A stretch of DNA of 64,000 bases from Colwellia sp. (GTDB lineage: Bacteria; Pseudomonadota; Gammaproteobacteria; Enterobacterales; Alteromonadaceae): assembly GCA_013215385.1 (NCBI GenBank), contig JABSOY010000011.1, positions 62,001-126,000 on the forward strand, in the 5' to 3' direction. Numbering within the stretch: position 1 is the first letter of the stretch; every line of letters begins with the position of its first letter. This document shows, one piece after another, positions 36,043 through 45,322 of the stretch. Both the position numbers and the translations under genes were made by a program. The notes below the pieces were generated by a model. That model had not been told where the DNA came from, ran no database searches, and worked only from the letters and a program-made list of their open reading frames with translations.

Positions 36043-37482
36043 ATGAAAATAAAAATATCCCTAACCAGTCTCGCCATTATTGGTGCGATTACTCTTTCTG
36101 GTCATAGTTACGCAGAAACATCAAAAGAAACAAAAGAAAAAAAGACCTCACCATCAAGCTGGCTTAACCTGTCTAAAAGTGAATTAGTCGCCGTTGAAAA
36201 ATACGCCACAGATTATAAAGCCTATATTTATAAAACACCGACAGAATTAACCTTTGTTACTGAAACGATTAAGCGAGCAGAGAAACAAGGTTTTAAACGT
36301 TTAACTGAACAAAGTAACTTAAAACCAGGTGCTCGTTTTTACGATGTGAATCGTGATCGCACTATTTCTTTAATAGTGATCGGTAAAAAAGGTCTTGAGC
36401 AAGGCACGCGTATTGTTGGTGCACACATCGACTCGCCCCGTTTAGAGCTTAAAGGTCGTCCACTTTACGAAAAGCAGAAGTTTGCGATGTTACAAACTTA
36501 TATTCATGGCGGCATAAAAACTTATCAATGGGTGAATATTCCTTTAGCCCTCGTTGGCCGCGTTGATAAAAAAGACGGTAGCATTGTTAATATTTCGGTC
36601 GGCTTTGATGAAAATGATCCTATTTTTATGGTGCCAGACTTAGCACCACATGTTGATCACCCCAATAGAGATCGTAAAAGCCGTGACGTGATCAAAAAAG
36701 AAGAACTTGATGTCATTATTGCCGCTAAACCTGATTTAGATAAATCAATAAAAGAATTAATAACGGATTTCTTGAAAACGGAATACGATATTTCAATTGA
36801 AGATCTAGTCTCAGCAGAATTATCATTAGTGCCAGCAACCAAACCGCGAGATGTCGGTTTTGACCGCAGTTTAATTGCCGCTTATGGGCAAGATGACAAA
36901 GCGAGTTCTATTGCAGCTGTATACGCTATATTTGAGCAGAAAATTCCAGAGTACACTTCAATTGCATTTTTAGTAGATAACGAAGAAGTGGGTAATATTA
37001 ACAATACTGGCGCAAGTTCAACTTACCTTGTCGATATGATCAGTGGCTTGTTATACAACGAAAAGGGCGCAGAATATAATGACTATCAATTACGTAAAGT
37101 ATTGCGTAATACGAAAGTTATTTCTGCTGATGTAAATCCAGGTGTTAACCCTAACTGGGCTGGCGTTTGGGAATTGGGCAATGCACCGCGTTTAGGCAAT
37201 GGCATAAACTTAAAGCTTTACGGTGGTGGCTTTAATGCAAATTCTGAATACATGGCATGGACACGTAATTATTTAGATAATAGTAAAATAAAATGGCAAA
37301 CCTCTACTTATAAAGGTAAAGCTTCTGGTGGCACTATAGGTAGTGATTTGTCGAATGATAATATGGAAGTTATTGATTTTGGCGTGCCGATATTGTCTAT
37401 TCACTCGCCTTATGCAGTGGGGTCAAAAGTTGATTTATATTCGTTGTACAAAGCGATGTCAGCTTTTTATCAGCAAAAATAA
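36043..37482 (+). CDS. M18 family aminopeptidase with an export signal
   Basis: The 479-residue protein is a tetrahedral-type M18 aminopeptidase. Metal-site motifs are intact: GAHIDSPR (H128, D130), GQDDKASSIA, FLVDNEEVGN and ILSIHSPYAVGSK. Most M18 enzymes are cytoplasmic, but this one begins MKIKISLTSLAIIGAITLSG then HSYAETSK, a Sec signal with a likely cleavage after SYA. It probably acts in the periplasm. It shares its strand with the serine protease upstream but has its own leader. A strong terminator follows. Confidence 0.93.
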   Translation: MKIKISLTSLAIIGAITLSGHSYAETSKETKEKKTSPSSWLNLSKSELVAVEKYATDYKAYIYKTPTELTFVTETIKRAEKQGFKRLTEQSNLKPGARFYDVNRDRTISLIVIGKKGLEQGTRIVGAHIDSPRLELKGRPLYEKQKFAMLQTYIHGGIKTYQWVNIPLALVGRVDKKDGSIVNISVGFDENDPIFMVPDLAPHVDHPNRDRKSRDVIKKEELDVIIAAKPDLDKSIKELITDFLKTEYDISIEDLVSAELSLVPATKPRDVGFDRSLIAAYGQDDKASSIAAVYAIFEQKIPEYTSIAFLVDNEEVGNINNTGASSTYLVDMISGLLYNEKGAEYNDYQLRKVLRNTKVISADVNPGVNPNWAGVWELGNAPRLGNGINLKLYGGGFNANSEYMAWTRNYLDNSKIKWQTSTYKGKASGGTIGSDLSNDNMEVIDFGVPILSIHSPYAVGSKVDLYSLYKAMSAFYQQK

Positions 37483-37523
37483 ACTTCGTTAATATGTAAT
37501 GTTTTACGCGATTAACGTTATTT

Positions 37524-37560
37524 AGCGCAGACTTTAAGTAAAGTCTGCGCTTTTTTTTAA
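37524..37560. terminator. Terminator between the M18 peptidase and the lipoprotein gene
   Basis: AGCGCAGACTTTA and TAAAGTCTGCGCT make a 13-bp near-perfect stem with a tiny loop, followed by TTTTTTTT on the plus strand. The two neighbouring genes converge. Confidence 0.92.
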
Positions 37561-37568
37561 AATCAGCA

Positions 37569-39437
37569 TTAAAGTATTGACTGGAAGTCACCATTAGGAA
37601 ATAAGACACCAGGTAATCCTCTAACGGTGATTACTTCTCCAATGATTATGTCGCCAAAATATAATTCGCCAGTGTAGACTTTCCCCCTTTTTCTTAATGT
37701 TAACCAACGTCCATCAAGTCCTTTAACTTTTATATTTTTAGTGTTATTGCTTTGTGCTAAGTTTAGCTCTAATACCTGCCCTTGCATTTTTAAGGCGAAT
37801 TTCACATTGTCCAATAGCTCAAAACTTGTATTTAACCCTGACAGAGATAATCTAAAGTCGGAGCTTCCTGAAGAGGGAAGATCTAATAAGATGTCATAGA
37901 TGAAATCATTTTCATTTTGCTCTAAAGACGCTGAATATTTCGCTGCCATTATGGAAATATTGGTTGTTTGTTTTGTTGTGGTTAACAAACCTGAAAATGA
38001 AAATTGTTTTAAGATAGTAAATAATTGTCCCATTTCATTTTCAACTCTTGCCGCTTCAATGTTAATTCGTCCATCTACTGCTCCGTATTCAGTGACCATT
38101 GAAATATCAGTGATGAAGGTGAATATTGCCGTTTTAGCTTTATCTTCATTAAAAACATCGTCTACACCATCAAATTTAAGCAATAACTTATTCGTGGTGA
38201 TAGTTAAAGTGGTATTAGCACTCTTGACACTGCCGGCGATGGTTGCTTTAAAGAAGTCGCCACGTGCGGCGCTTATTCGCCATTGTGGAATGGCTAATTC
38301 TAAGTTTATTTCTGTTTCTTTATAAACGCCTGATATTACCCAGGTATAAGGAGAACCTCTGTAATTGATATCTAAACCTTGATAATTATAAAGCCCCGAG
38401 GGGGTGTCGTTAACCGGAGAGTATAGATTGAGTATTTCAGCGAGTACCTCACTGAATATGGCGATGGTTTTTTCAGAATCATCGGTAATAACAGTGGATA
38501 GCTCAGTAATTTTACTATCAACTTCATCGTTGTACTTAAGCTCTTGAATATTGATAAAGGCGAGTATATTCCTTAACTGTTTCAGCAATACTCTGTCATT
38601 TAAATCAGCTGAGTGGATAATCGTTGGGTTTTCTGCGGGACTAGCGAGTAACCTGTTTAATTTAAACTTTTCTTCGATTAAATAATCATTGCTTAGCTCG
38701 TTATTAACTGCTTGTACCGACAAGTATTGGTCAATGTTAGTAAAGTAATGAGTCACGATGTCTGATACTTCATTATCTTTAATAAAGCTGGTTAACGAGT
38801 CTTTAATTTGCGCAATTGCTTCAATAGTCTCAGAAGCACTAAATAATGAATAGTAACTTGCTTTGGCTAGGTATTGATAACGTTGAGTATGCTCTTCATC
38901 GACGTAAGTTTGATGATAATTAGGGGTAACGGATAAACTTTTTAAATGACTATTCACTTCATTTGTCGACTCTATAAGCGATAGTAATGAAAAATACACC
39001 TTATTGGTGCCTGGGCTTAAAAATACTCGAGCAGCAAAAAGGTTGTTTACTGAGAAAACTTCATCTTTATCAATAATGTCATTATCATTATTGTCTTCGT
39101 GATAGTAATCATATGAATTACCACAGCCTATTGATACTGGGCAAGTAAGCCTAGTAGAGCTTGGAATATACTCAATTTCGATAACTTGATTAGCATTTAT
39201 AGTGATCAGCTCTTCATTTAACGACGAGGTATTAAGTGACGTGATGATATCGCCACTTTGTGATCTGATTATTATTTCTCCGCTGTGGTCAAACCAAGTA
39301 GGGAGGTAAAATGATAACTGGCTATCGGCTTGAGATATTTCGAGTGTTTTCTCTTCAGCCGCACCCTCAGAGCCACCACCACATGCATTGAGTAAAGCGA
39401 TAATAAAAATTAGGGCGAGCAGATAAAAGTTTTTCAC
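37569..39437 (-). CDS. Uncharacterised outer-membrane lipoprotein, cluster gene 3
   Basis: About 622 residues from the GTG at 39437 (AAGGAAG upstream, only 10 bases after the barrel gene). The signal FYLLALIFIIALLNACGGGS has a clear lipobox; Gly at +2 permits outer-membrane sorting. I do not recognise the family. After a beta-rich N-terminus with a short acidic calcium-like loop (DNNDNDIIDKDE, about residue 125), there is a helical middle (about 180-350) and a long beta-rich C-terminus. The last 35 residues (VYTGELYFGDIIIGEVITVR ending FPNGDFQSIL) resemble the end of the large lipoprotein upstream. Probable partner of the neighbouring barrel. Confidence 0.7.
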   Translation of the reverse strand: MKNFYLLALIFIIALLNACGGGSEGAAEEKTLEISQADSQLSFYLPTWFDHSGEIIIRSQSGDIITSLNTSSLNEELITINANQVIEIEYIPSSTRLTCPVSIGCGNSYDYYHEDNNDNDIIDKDEVFSVNNLFAARVFLSPGTNKVYFSLLSLIESTNEVNSHLKSLSVTPNYHQTYVDEEHTQRYQYLAKASYYSLFSASETIEAIAQIKDSLTSFIKDNEVSDIVTHYFTNIDQYLSVQAVNNELSNDYLIEEKFKLNRLLASPAENPTIIHSADLNDRVLLKQLRNILAFINIQELKYNDEVDSKITELSTVITDDSEKTIAIFSEVLAEILNLYSPVNDTPSGLYNYQGLDINYRGSPYTWVISGVYKETEINLELAIPQWRISAARGDFFKATIAGSVKSANTTLTITTNKLLLKFDGVDDVFNEDKAKTAIFTFITDISMVTEYGAVDGRINIEAARVENEMGQLFTILKQFSFSGLLTTTKQTTNISIMAAKYSASLEQNENDFIYDILLDLPSSGSSDFRLSLSGLNTSFELLDNVKFALKMQGQVLELNLAQSNNTKNIKVKGLDGRWLTLRKRGKVYTGELYFGDIIIGEVITVRGLPGVLFPNGDFQSIL

Positions 39438-39447
39438 ATTAACTTCC

Positions 39448-40533
39448 TTAAAATGAAATAGACATATACGTGTTGAAGTGAAGGTAATAAGCTTTGTCAA
39501 AGTCTAACGAGTCAGTTTTGAAATTAATGCCAATTGATTGCGAGCCAATACCAATTTGCCATGCTTCGCTTTTATCTTCATATCCGGCCTTAACCGCCCA
39601 ATTATCAGCAAAGTGCCAGCGACCTAATATTGAAGTGAACCTGTCTTTATTTATTGAGCGAAAAGATAATTGTGTGGAAAAGTCTGGTGAAATTTGATAA
39701 TTAGCGTAACCATAATAGCGTGCTGGCATCGTTAAGGTATGGTCTTTAGTTTGATTGTTTCCTGACGTTTTTAAGCTAATCGCTGGCTCTGAAAAGACGT
39801 TGCCTGCATTGTCTTCTTGAAAGGGAATATCTTGAATATACCCTATAGCATAACCAACATCAGAGTACTTGTTTTTGTAATATAAGTCTTTCACTGATAA
39901 ACCAAGTGTTAATTGTGCTGATACTTGCCAATCAAGTGCGATATCTAAGCTTACGCCAACCCCTTTGGGTCTTTGTTGAGGGGAAAATGACTTGAATAAC
40001 CTATCCTTGGAAAAGTGATAATCTATCATAAAATTTCCCTGTGGCTTATCAGAAAAAACCTCTCCGTTGATATTACCATCTTGAAAATGTTTACTACTGA
40101 ATATCGATATTTTAGGGGTTAGTGTCACCTTTGGCTCAGCAAAGTCTATTTTATAAGAAAAGAACATGCCATGACTGGTCGCATTTTTTGCATTGAGCTT
40201 ATAAGTATAAAAACGGTTTTCAAATTTAAGGTCGTTTTTTTCGGTGTAAGTATAAAGTGCGGTATCGGGGTCGAATTCCATCACATAATCGTAGCGACTT
40301 TGTAAGCCGAAAGAAAAGTTTGAATAGTTAACTCCTATCTCGAACTGGTTGTAAGTGAAGGCACTATCTCCCTTGGTTACCGGCTGATTAAATTCATCAA
40401 TAAAAGACTTAATCGGTTGTGATTCAGTATAAAGTTCAGAATTGAGAGAGGAAAAGATAGTAAAAGGCGAGGTGGTAGCAAAAGTGTTGAAATGTATAAA
40501 TAAACACGCATATAAAGTAAGCTTTATTTTCAA
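39448..40533 (-). CDS. Predicted outer-membrane beta-barrel protein, cluster gene 2
   Basis: The 361-residue protein has a signal peptide (LTLYACLFIHFNTFATTSPF) and then alternating hydrophobic and polar residues with many aromatics, typical of beta strands (for example FTYNQFEIGVNYSNFSFGLQ). The last residue is Phe in YMSISF, the C-terminal signature recognised by the Bam complex. About 12-14 strands could be drawn, but this is a rough reading. No family is recognised. It lies between two lipoprotein genes on the same strand: 69 bases after the large one with a hairpin between, and 10 bases before the smaller one. Confidence 0.72.
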   Translation of the reverse strand: MKIKLTLYACLFIHFNTFATTSPFTIFSSLNSELYTESQPIKSFIDEFNQPVTKGDSAFTYNQFEIGVNYSNFSFGLQSRYDYVMEFDPDTALYTYTEKNDLKFENRFYTYKLNAKNATSHGMFFSYKIDFAEPKVTLTPKISIFSSKHFQDGNINGEVFSDKPQGNFMIDYHFSKDRLFKSFSPQQRPKGVGVSLDIALDWQVSAQLTLGLSVKDLYYKNKYSDVGYAIGYIQDIPFQEDNAGNVFSEPAISLKTSGNNQTKDHTLTMPARYYGYANYQISPDFSTQLSFRSINKDRFTSILGRWHFADNWAVKAGYEDKSEAWQIGIGSQSIGINFKTDSLDFDKAYYLHFNTYMSISF

Positions 40534-40568
40534 TTTACATCCTTTAATAACTATAGATTGATAAAAGT

Positions 40569-40590
40569 GCGGGAGAAAAAGTTCTCCCGC
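40569..40590 (-). terminator. Intercistronic hairpin inside the lipoprotein cluster
   Basis: GCGGGAGAA and TTCTCCCGC form a 9-bp perfect stem with a four-base loop between cluster genes 1 and 2. The following sequence on the minus strand is ACTTTTAT, a poor T-run. It could be a partial terminator that lowers expression of the later genes. Confidence 0.6.
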
Positions 40591-40602
40591 AAACAGAGTT
40601 AA

Positions 40603-43602
40603 TTACTCATCAATTGTGAAAGATAAATCTAAATATTCAACTTCTTCATCATCAATGTACGTAACAACAACGCCATTGCTCATTTCAACAAAGTCACCAT
40701 AGTTATAATCATCTAACCAGACAGAGCCCATAATGTCAGCGCCATTTTCAGCACTACCTTTCATCATGTAACTATCGCCAATCATTAATGTTACCTCAAG
40801 GGTCTCTTCATCACCCATTTCATCAATGGCAAACGTTAGTGAGAAAGAAACATCTCCAGACATACCCGCCATAACAACTTCTGCTGCAAATACATCAGGA
40901 ACTTCTGTTGTAGATAAGTCATGGTTACTTAAAGTCAAAGTACCCGTGAAGTCGGCATCACCGTCCATGATTGTTAGGGCAGTTGAAACTACCGTAGAAG
41001 TAGGTTCTTCTTCATCCAAGTCACTTAATGAAGTGAAAACACCATCAAAAGTTAATGTTGACTCACTTGAAGAAAAATCAAAAGTAGCTCCAGTGTCGCC
41101 ACTTTCGTTTAAACTAGCTGTCCATTCAAGTAATAAAGTTGTTTCACTGTCTTCATTACTTAACTCGGCAACACCTTCGAACGAACCTAGAGTTTCATGA
41201 CTTGCTGCGATTGTCATGCTTGTTTCGTTGTAGCTGTATATCCAACCGGTATGCATAGATGATGCTTTATCGGTAACGTTGCCTGTTTCTTGATTAGCTT
41301 CGTTAAGAACATCAAACATTATTTCACCAAGGTCACCTAAGGCATCACGACCAGAGGTTGTGATGATATTAATATCGGCAAATGATTGGGTAGTCGCTTT
41401 AACCATAGGAAGTTTAGCAAGAATAACCTGCTTAGCTTTAGCGTCTGCAAGCATATCAGTTAGATGACTCAAACCAGCTTCAGCTAAAACAGCTAACTCA
41501 ACTGCTGCGCTTTTCATTGCTGTTGATGAAATAACTAGAGCCTCGGCTGCTGCAATATCTGTTTCAGTTACCGCTACTGCTGCATAAGCTGTAGCGTCAA
41601 CGAGTGCTATGTTAGCATAGGTTGAATAATCATCAGTCATTGCAATGAAGGCGAACTTATCAGCAAGTGCTTGTTCAGTGGCCATAACATAGGCCGCTGC
41701 AGATTCAACACTTTGAGGATCATTTAACGCCATTGCATCTTCATGACTCGTAGTTGCTGTTGTTTGCGCGGCTGTTGCCATACCTTGCTTAGTCATTGCC
41801 ATGTCATTTGACGACTCTGCTTGAGCTTTGGCTGCAGGTACGACTGCATCAAACTCAATAAGTTTCGCTTTTGCATCAGCTAATAAGTCTTGAGCTTCTT
41901 TATGTATACCATCATCGCCATTAACCTGCATTGCTTCTGAATGCGCTAACAAAGCTGTATCTTTAGCACCATCAAGTAAACTTTGATATTCAGAACTTGC
42001 ACTGACTAAGAATGTAGCCGTATCTACCCAAGCACTAGCGTTATGGTCATAAGTATTTGCTTTATTGCCTAAGACATTGATATCGTCTCTATTAAAAACC
42101 ATATTATAAGCAGCAAATGCTGATTCATAATAGGCAACCGCTGTATCAACATCTGCAACACTTGCCGCTAATGCAGAAGAAGCGGTAATTGCCGCGTTTG
42201 CAGCGTCAATTTCATCAGCAAGGTTTGCGATGTTAGTATCTAACAATGCCAGCTCTGTGGTAACTTCTGCAGCTAAAGATGAGTATAAGTCATCACCGAT
42301 AGTACATTCATCGCCATTACAGCCTAGTTCTTCAACTAAAGCTACAATTTCAATGGCTTGGTTAAAGAGTTCTTGTCGCGTGATTGCGCCACTTGCCACG
42401 GCCATTTCAACAGATGCAGTTATTGAGGCTATACTTCCTGCATCAACACCTAGTGCTTCTAATGTCGTAGTATCACCGGTAACAATCGCCACATAAATAG
42501 CAGCAATCGTTTTAACTCTTGCTTGAATAGCGTCAAATAATGCCGATGCTTTAGCTGAAGAAGCTCTAGATGACAGTGCTTTTCCAGGAGCTGCAGCCGG
42601 ATTTGCTGCAGCTGCACTTAAACTTCCATCAGACACTGAACTTGCTAATTCTGCGATTATTTCTGCTAGCGAGCCATTGTTACCTGCTGCGGCTACAGTT
42701 TGTAAACTTGTGGCAAATTGAGCAAGAGCCGTATTACCGGTATTTAAGCTAGTATCACCGCCAATATCGCTAAGGTCGAAACCAACACCAGTAGATATAT
42801 CTAAAAGTAAACTACCGTTTTCAATAACACCATCTGCTCCAAACAACTGCATTACAGTTTGCACTGAAGCATTTGATATCGCTTGTTGGCTAATAGGGGC
42901 GGTAGCTAAATTGTCTTGTAAAATTGTCGCGACAATTTCACTAAATACCGTTACATTTGCGGTGTAGTTTCTTGACATATCAGGGGTGTCTGATGCCGAA
43001 ATGTATTTTATTGTGGTTAACGTTAAATCTTCTTTATACCATTCGCCAAATTCGATTGCTAAATCATCGTCATTAGGCACAACGGTTGATACTGCGTCTG
43101 CGTCTGCATACACGCCACAACCGGTATAAGAGTCACATCGTAGCCATTGATTTTCTACCGATGAATCGCTTGATACACTGATAAGAACAGCACCAGAAAA
43201 GCTGTCTTCTAGATAAACACTGAGGAGTCCATTATCATCTGTTGGTGGATTTTCAGGGTTTGCTGCAAGTACTTTAGCAGCAATCAATGCGTCGAGTTGA
43301 GTATCGGAAGTGCCCGCAGGCGCTGATACTGTGTAACTTTCAGCCTCAGCAGAACCAGCTACACGAAAACTAATGGGGGTGGTAACGCCTGTAATTGCAT
43401 CAATTTGTTGAACCGAGATGGTTGCATTAGCCATTGTACCTTTAACAGCCATTCCAGTTAAACCAATATTAAATGTAGCGGTTCCTGTTTTTTTCTCTGG
43501 AGCTTCTACTTTTACTGGTGGGACCGAAGTACTACCGCTATCACAGCCTGCAGTAAACAATGTTACTGAAATTAAAGATGACATAATCACATTTTTTTTC
43601 AT
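40603..43602 (-). CDS. Large Ala-rich lipoprotein of unknown function, cluster gene 1
   Basis: A protein of about 999 residues, start ATG at 43602 after AAGGAATAT. The lipobox is LFTAGC with Cys 20. Asp at +2 is the residue that in E. coli retains lipoproteins in the inner membrane. The mature N-terminus (about 45-290) is beta-rich and includes MAVKGTMANATISVQQI, followed by a long Ala/Ser/Asp-rich helical middle (about 300-770) and an acidic beta-rich C-terminal domain. No family is recognised. The two short disulfide candidates CDSYTGC and CNGDEC look extracytoplasmic. The codon use is ordinary for the window. It is the first gene of a three-gene unit. Confidence 0.72.
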   Translation of the reverse strand: MKKNVIMSSLISVTLFTAGCDSGSTSVPPVKVEAPEKKTGTATFNIGLTGMAVKGTMANATISVQQIDAITGVTTPISFRVAGSAEAESYTVSAPAGTSDTQLDALIAAKVLAANPENPPTDDNGLLSVYLEDSFSGAVLISVSSDSSVENQWLRCDSYTGCGVYADADAVSTVVPNDDDLAIEFGEWYKEDLTLTTIKYISASDTPDMSRNYTANVTVFSEIVATILQDNLATAPISQQAISNASVQTVMQLFGADGVIENGSLLLDISTGVGFDLSDIGGDTSLNTGNTALAQFATSLQTVAAAGNNGSLAEIIAELASSVSDGSLSAAAANPAAAPGKALSSRASSAKASALFDAIQARVKTIAAIYVAIVTGDTTTLEALGVDAGSIASITASVEMAVASGAITRQELFNQAIEIVALVEELGCNGDECTIGDDLYSSLAAEVTTELALLDTNIANLADEIDAANAAITASSALAASVADVDTAVAYYESAFAAYNMVFNRDDINVLGNKANTYDHNASAWVDTATFLVSASSEYQSLLDGAKDTALLAHSEAMQVNGDDGIHKEAQDLLADAKAKLIEFDAVVPAAKAQAESSNDMAMTKQGMATAAQTTATTSHEDAMALNDPQSVESAAAYVMATEQALADKFAFIAMTDDYSTYANIALVDATAYAAVAVTETDIAAAEALVISSTAMKSAAVELAVLAEAGLSHLTDMLADAKAKQVILAKLPMVKATTQSFADINIITTSGRDALGDLGEIMFDVLNEANQETGNVTDKASSMHTGWIYSYNETSMTIAASHETLGSFEGVAELSNEDSETTLLLEWTASLNESGDTGATFDFSSSESTLTFDGVFTSLSDLDEEEPTSTVVSTALTIMDGDADFTGTLTLSNHDLSTTEVPDVFAAEVVMAGMSGDVSFSLTFAIDEMGDEETLEVTLMIGDSYMMKGSAENGADIMGSVWLDDYNYGDFVEMSNGVVVTYIDDEEVEYLDLSFTIDE

Positions 43603-43885
43603 TATATATTCCTTCAAAATTAATGATATAAATAAACTCACCGTAAGAGTAGAACAAAAATAAGTACTTGGAAAGAAAAAAATGTAGGTTATTTTATGAA
43701 TGAATTTAGAGTAAAAACTTGTTATTTATCAAAAAAATCGAAGTGGCGATATTTTAATCGATCCAGTCAATTCTTTATTATTAGTAGAATTTAATTGCCG
43801 TTTTATTTTAGTTATGCTTTTAGTCTCGGGACCATTTATTCTATAATCTCATCACTGCATTTTTAATTTAGATAAAAATTTTATT

Positions 43886-45265
43886 ATGATGAAAAAGTTA
43901 TTTTCAATAAATAAACACGCTACAATTTCTTTCTCCTGTTTAGAACATAAAAAATCAGTTTTATTGTTATCAATGTTAGTCAGTCTACAAGGCTGCGGTG
44001 GTGGCAGTAGTGGCTCTGATCCTACCCCCACAACACCTAAAAGTTATGCATTCTCATTAACGTCGACTCTGACCAATAAATGTGGCGAACAATTGCCATT
44101 TGTTGATGTTGAGCTTTTTCTGCAAGCTGAAGATTGGTCAACGATTGAAAAATATACGCCTAATGAAAATGGTGTGTTTAGTTTTACAACTGAAAATGAA
44201 AACATAAATTATACCCTTGCCGCTAAAAACCAAAAAGGTAATAAAGCAGAGGGATATCAGCTTATTAGTTTTTATCAAGCAAGAACAACAACACCTGCTA
44301 TCTATCAAGCACAACACGATGAAATAATCGATAATACAAATTGTGAATGTATTATAAAAAATGTTTCTCTTGAACATGCCACAATCAGTAATATTAATGA
44401 GGTAACAAGTTCTGCTCCTTTTGTTGATGTAACTTTTATTGATAACCGAAATAGCACTTATAATAACGTCGAAATTTGCCGTATAGCAGGGAGTAATTGG
44501 CCGCTTCATTCTTTTTCTCTTGTAGGAGAAGATAACAATAACGAAGTAATAGGGCGTGGAGTATTTATTGAAGAGGATTTTGGTAATGAAACATGGCAAG
44601 CTTTTGCATCTGAATTTTCAACCATGGAATATTTAGAAGATAATCATCAAGCCTTTTCTCATGAGCAAACTATCAAGGGTCGTCGCCACTTTAAGATTGA
44701 TGTGGCAGCAAGTGACACCAGTATTCAAATATTTAGATCGCATGATATTGTCGAACTATTTCGTTCTTCAGCACAAAATATTTTCGAAGAAAGACCAAAC
44801 CTTAATGATTATTTAAGAACATCGAGTAAGCAGGTAATCACTTCTGAAGTTTATACAACTAGCTTAAAAGTTGCAGCTGAAACTAGAGTTCCTGATGCAT
44901 TTAAAGATGATCAAAGTAGGAATGAATTAGCGATAAAGTCAGATGGTAGTTATAATTTTACTTCCTTAGCAGATTTCCCAATGGCTATTGTTAAAATAGA
45001 CTTCCAAGCTATTAATCCAACCACCAATAGTATTATGCCCGTTAGCTGGATAACCTACGGACCCATTGCAGGGGTTGTTCCTATTAAAGCAACATTACTG
45101 GGCTATGAGCATTTAATTGATGAACAAAGCCACTTTCGAATTGATAATGAGGTTATCCAAAGTGCAAGTTCAAATACCTACAATGATTATATTAGTTTTT
45201 ATCAGAACAACTTTGATATGACGTTTGAAGCTAATTTGAACAGCTACCAAATAATTACAGATTAA
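43886..45265 (+). CDS. Uncharacterised lipoprotein divergent to the cluster
   Basis: A 459-residue protein with a long N-region and a lipobox at SLQGCGGGSS (Gly at +2, outer-membrane type). The linker SGSDPTPTTPK leads into a domain with VDVELFLQ and YTPNENGVFSF that looks like a carboxypeptidase regulatory-like fold, then a region with a Cys-x-Cys (NCECI) and several beta-rich segments. I do not recognise the family. It is divergent from the large lipoprotein with 283 bases between, so one control region may serve both. A terminator follows. Confidence 0.7.
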   Translation: MMKKLFSINKHATISFSCLEHKKSVLLLSMLVSLQGCGGGSSGSDPTPTTPKSYAFSLTSTLTNKCGEQLPFVDVELFLQAEDWSTIEKYTPNENGVFSFTTENENINYTLAAKNQKGNKAEGYQLISFYQARTTTPAIYQAQHDEIIDNTNCECIIKNVSLEHATISNINEVTSSAPFVDVTFIDNRNSTYNNVEICRIAGSNWPLHSFSLVGEDNNNEVIGRGVFIEEDFGNETWQAFASEFSTMEYLEDNHQAFSHEQTIKGRRHFKIDVAASDTSIQIFRSHDIVELFRSSAQNIFEERPNLNDYLRTSSKQVITSEVYTTSLKVAAETRVPDAFKDDQSRNELAIKSDGSYNFTSLADFPMAIVKIDFQAINPTTNSIMPVSWITYGPIAGVVPIKATLLGYEHLIDEQSHFRIDNEVIQSASSNTYNDYISFYQNNFDMTFEANLNSYQIITD

Positions 45266-45285
45266 TTAGTGCTGTATTTATTAAT

Positions 45286-45314
45286 TGAAAAAGGCGCTTA
45301 TTAGTGCCTTTTTA
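45286..45314. terminator. Hairpin terminator after the divergent lipoprotein gene
   Basis: AAAAAGGC and GCCTTTTT pair around a short imperfect inner stem (GCTTATTAGT), with T-rich and A-rich ends. It sits between convergent genes and could work in both directions. Confidence 0.75.
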
Positions 45315-45322
45315 TATATTAA

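Noticed and set aside
37900-38325. Plus-strand 141-codon frame opposite the smaller cluster lipoprotein
   Set aside because: The minus-strand gene has a lipobox, ribosome binding site and full frame; this one has none of these.
42230-42496. Plus-strand Ser/Ala-rich frames over the large lipoprotein
   Set aside because: They come from the Ala-rich codon pattern on the other strand.
44138-44599. Minus-strand 153-codon frame rich in Cys and Ile
   Set aside because: It opposes the divergent lipoprotein gene and shows no start signal or domain.
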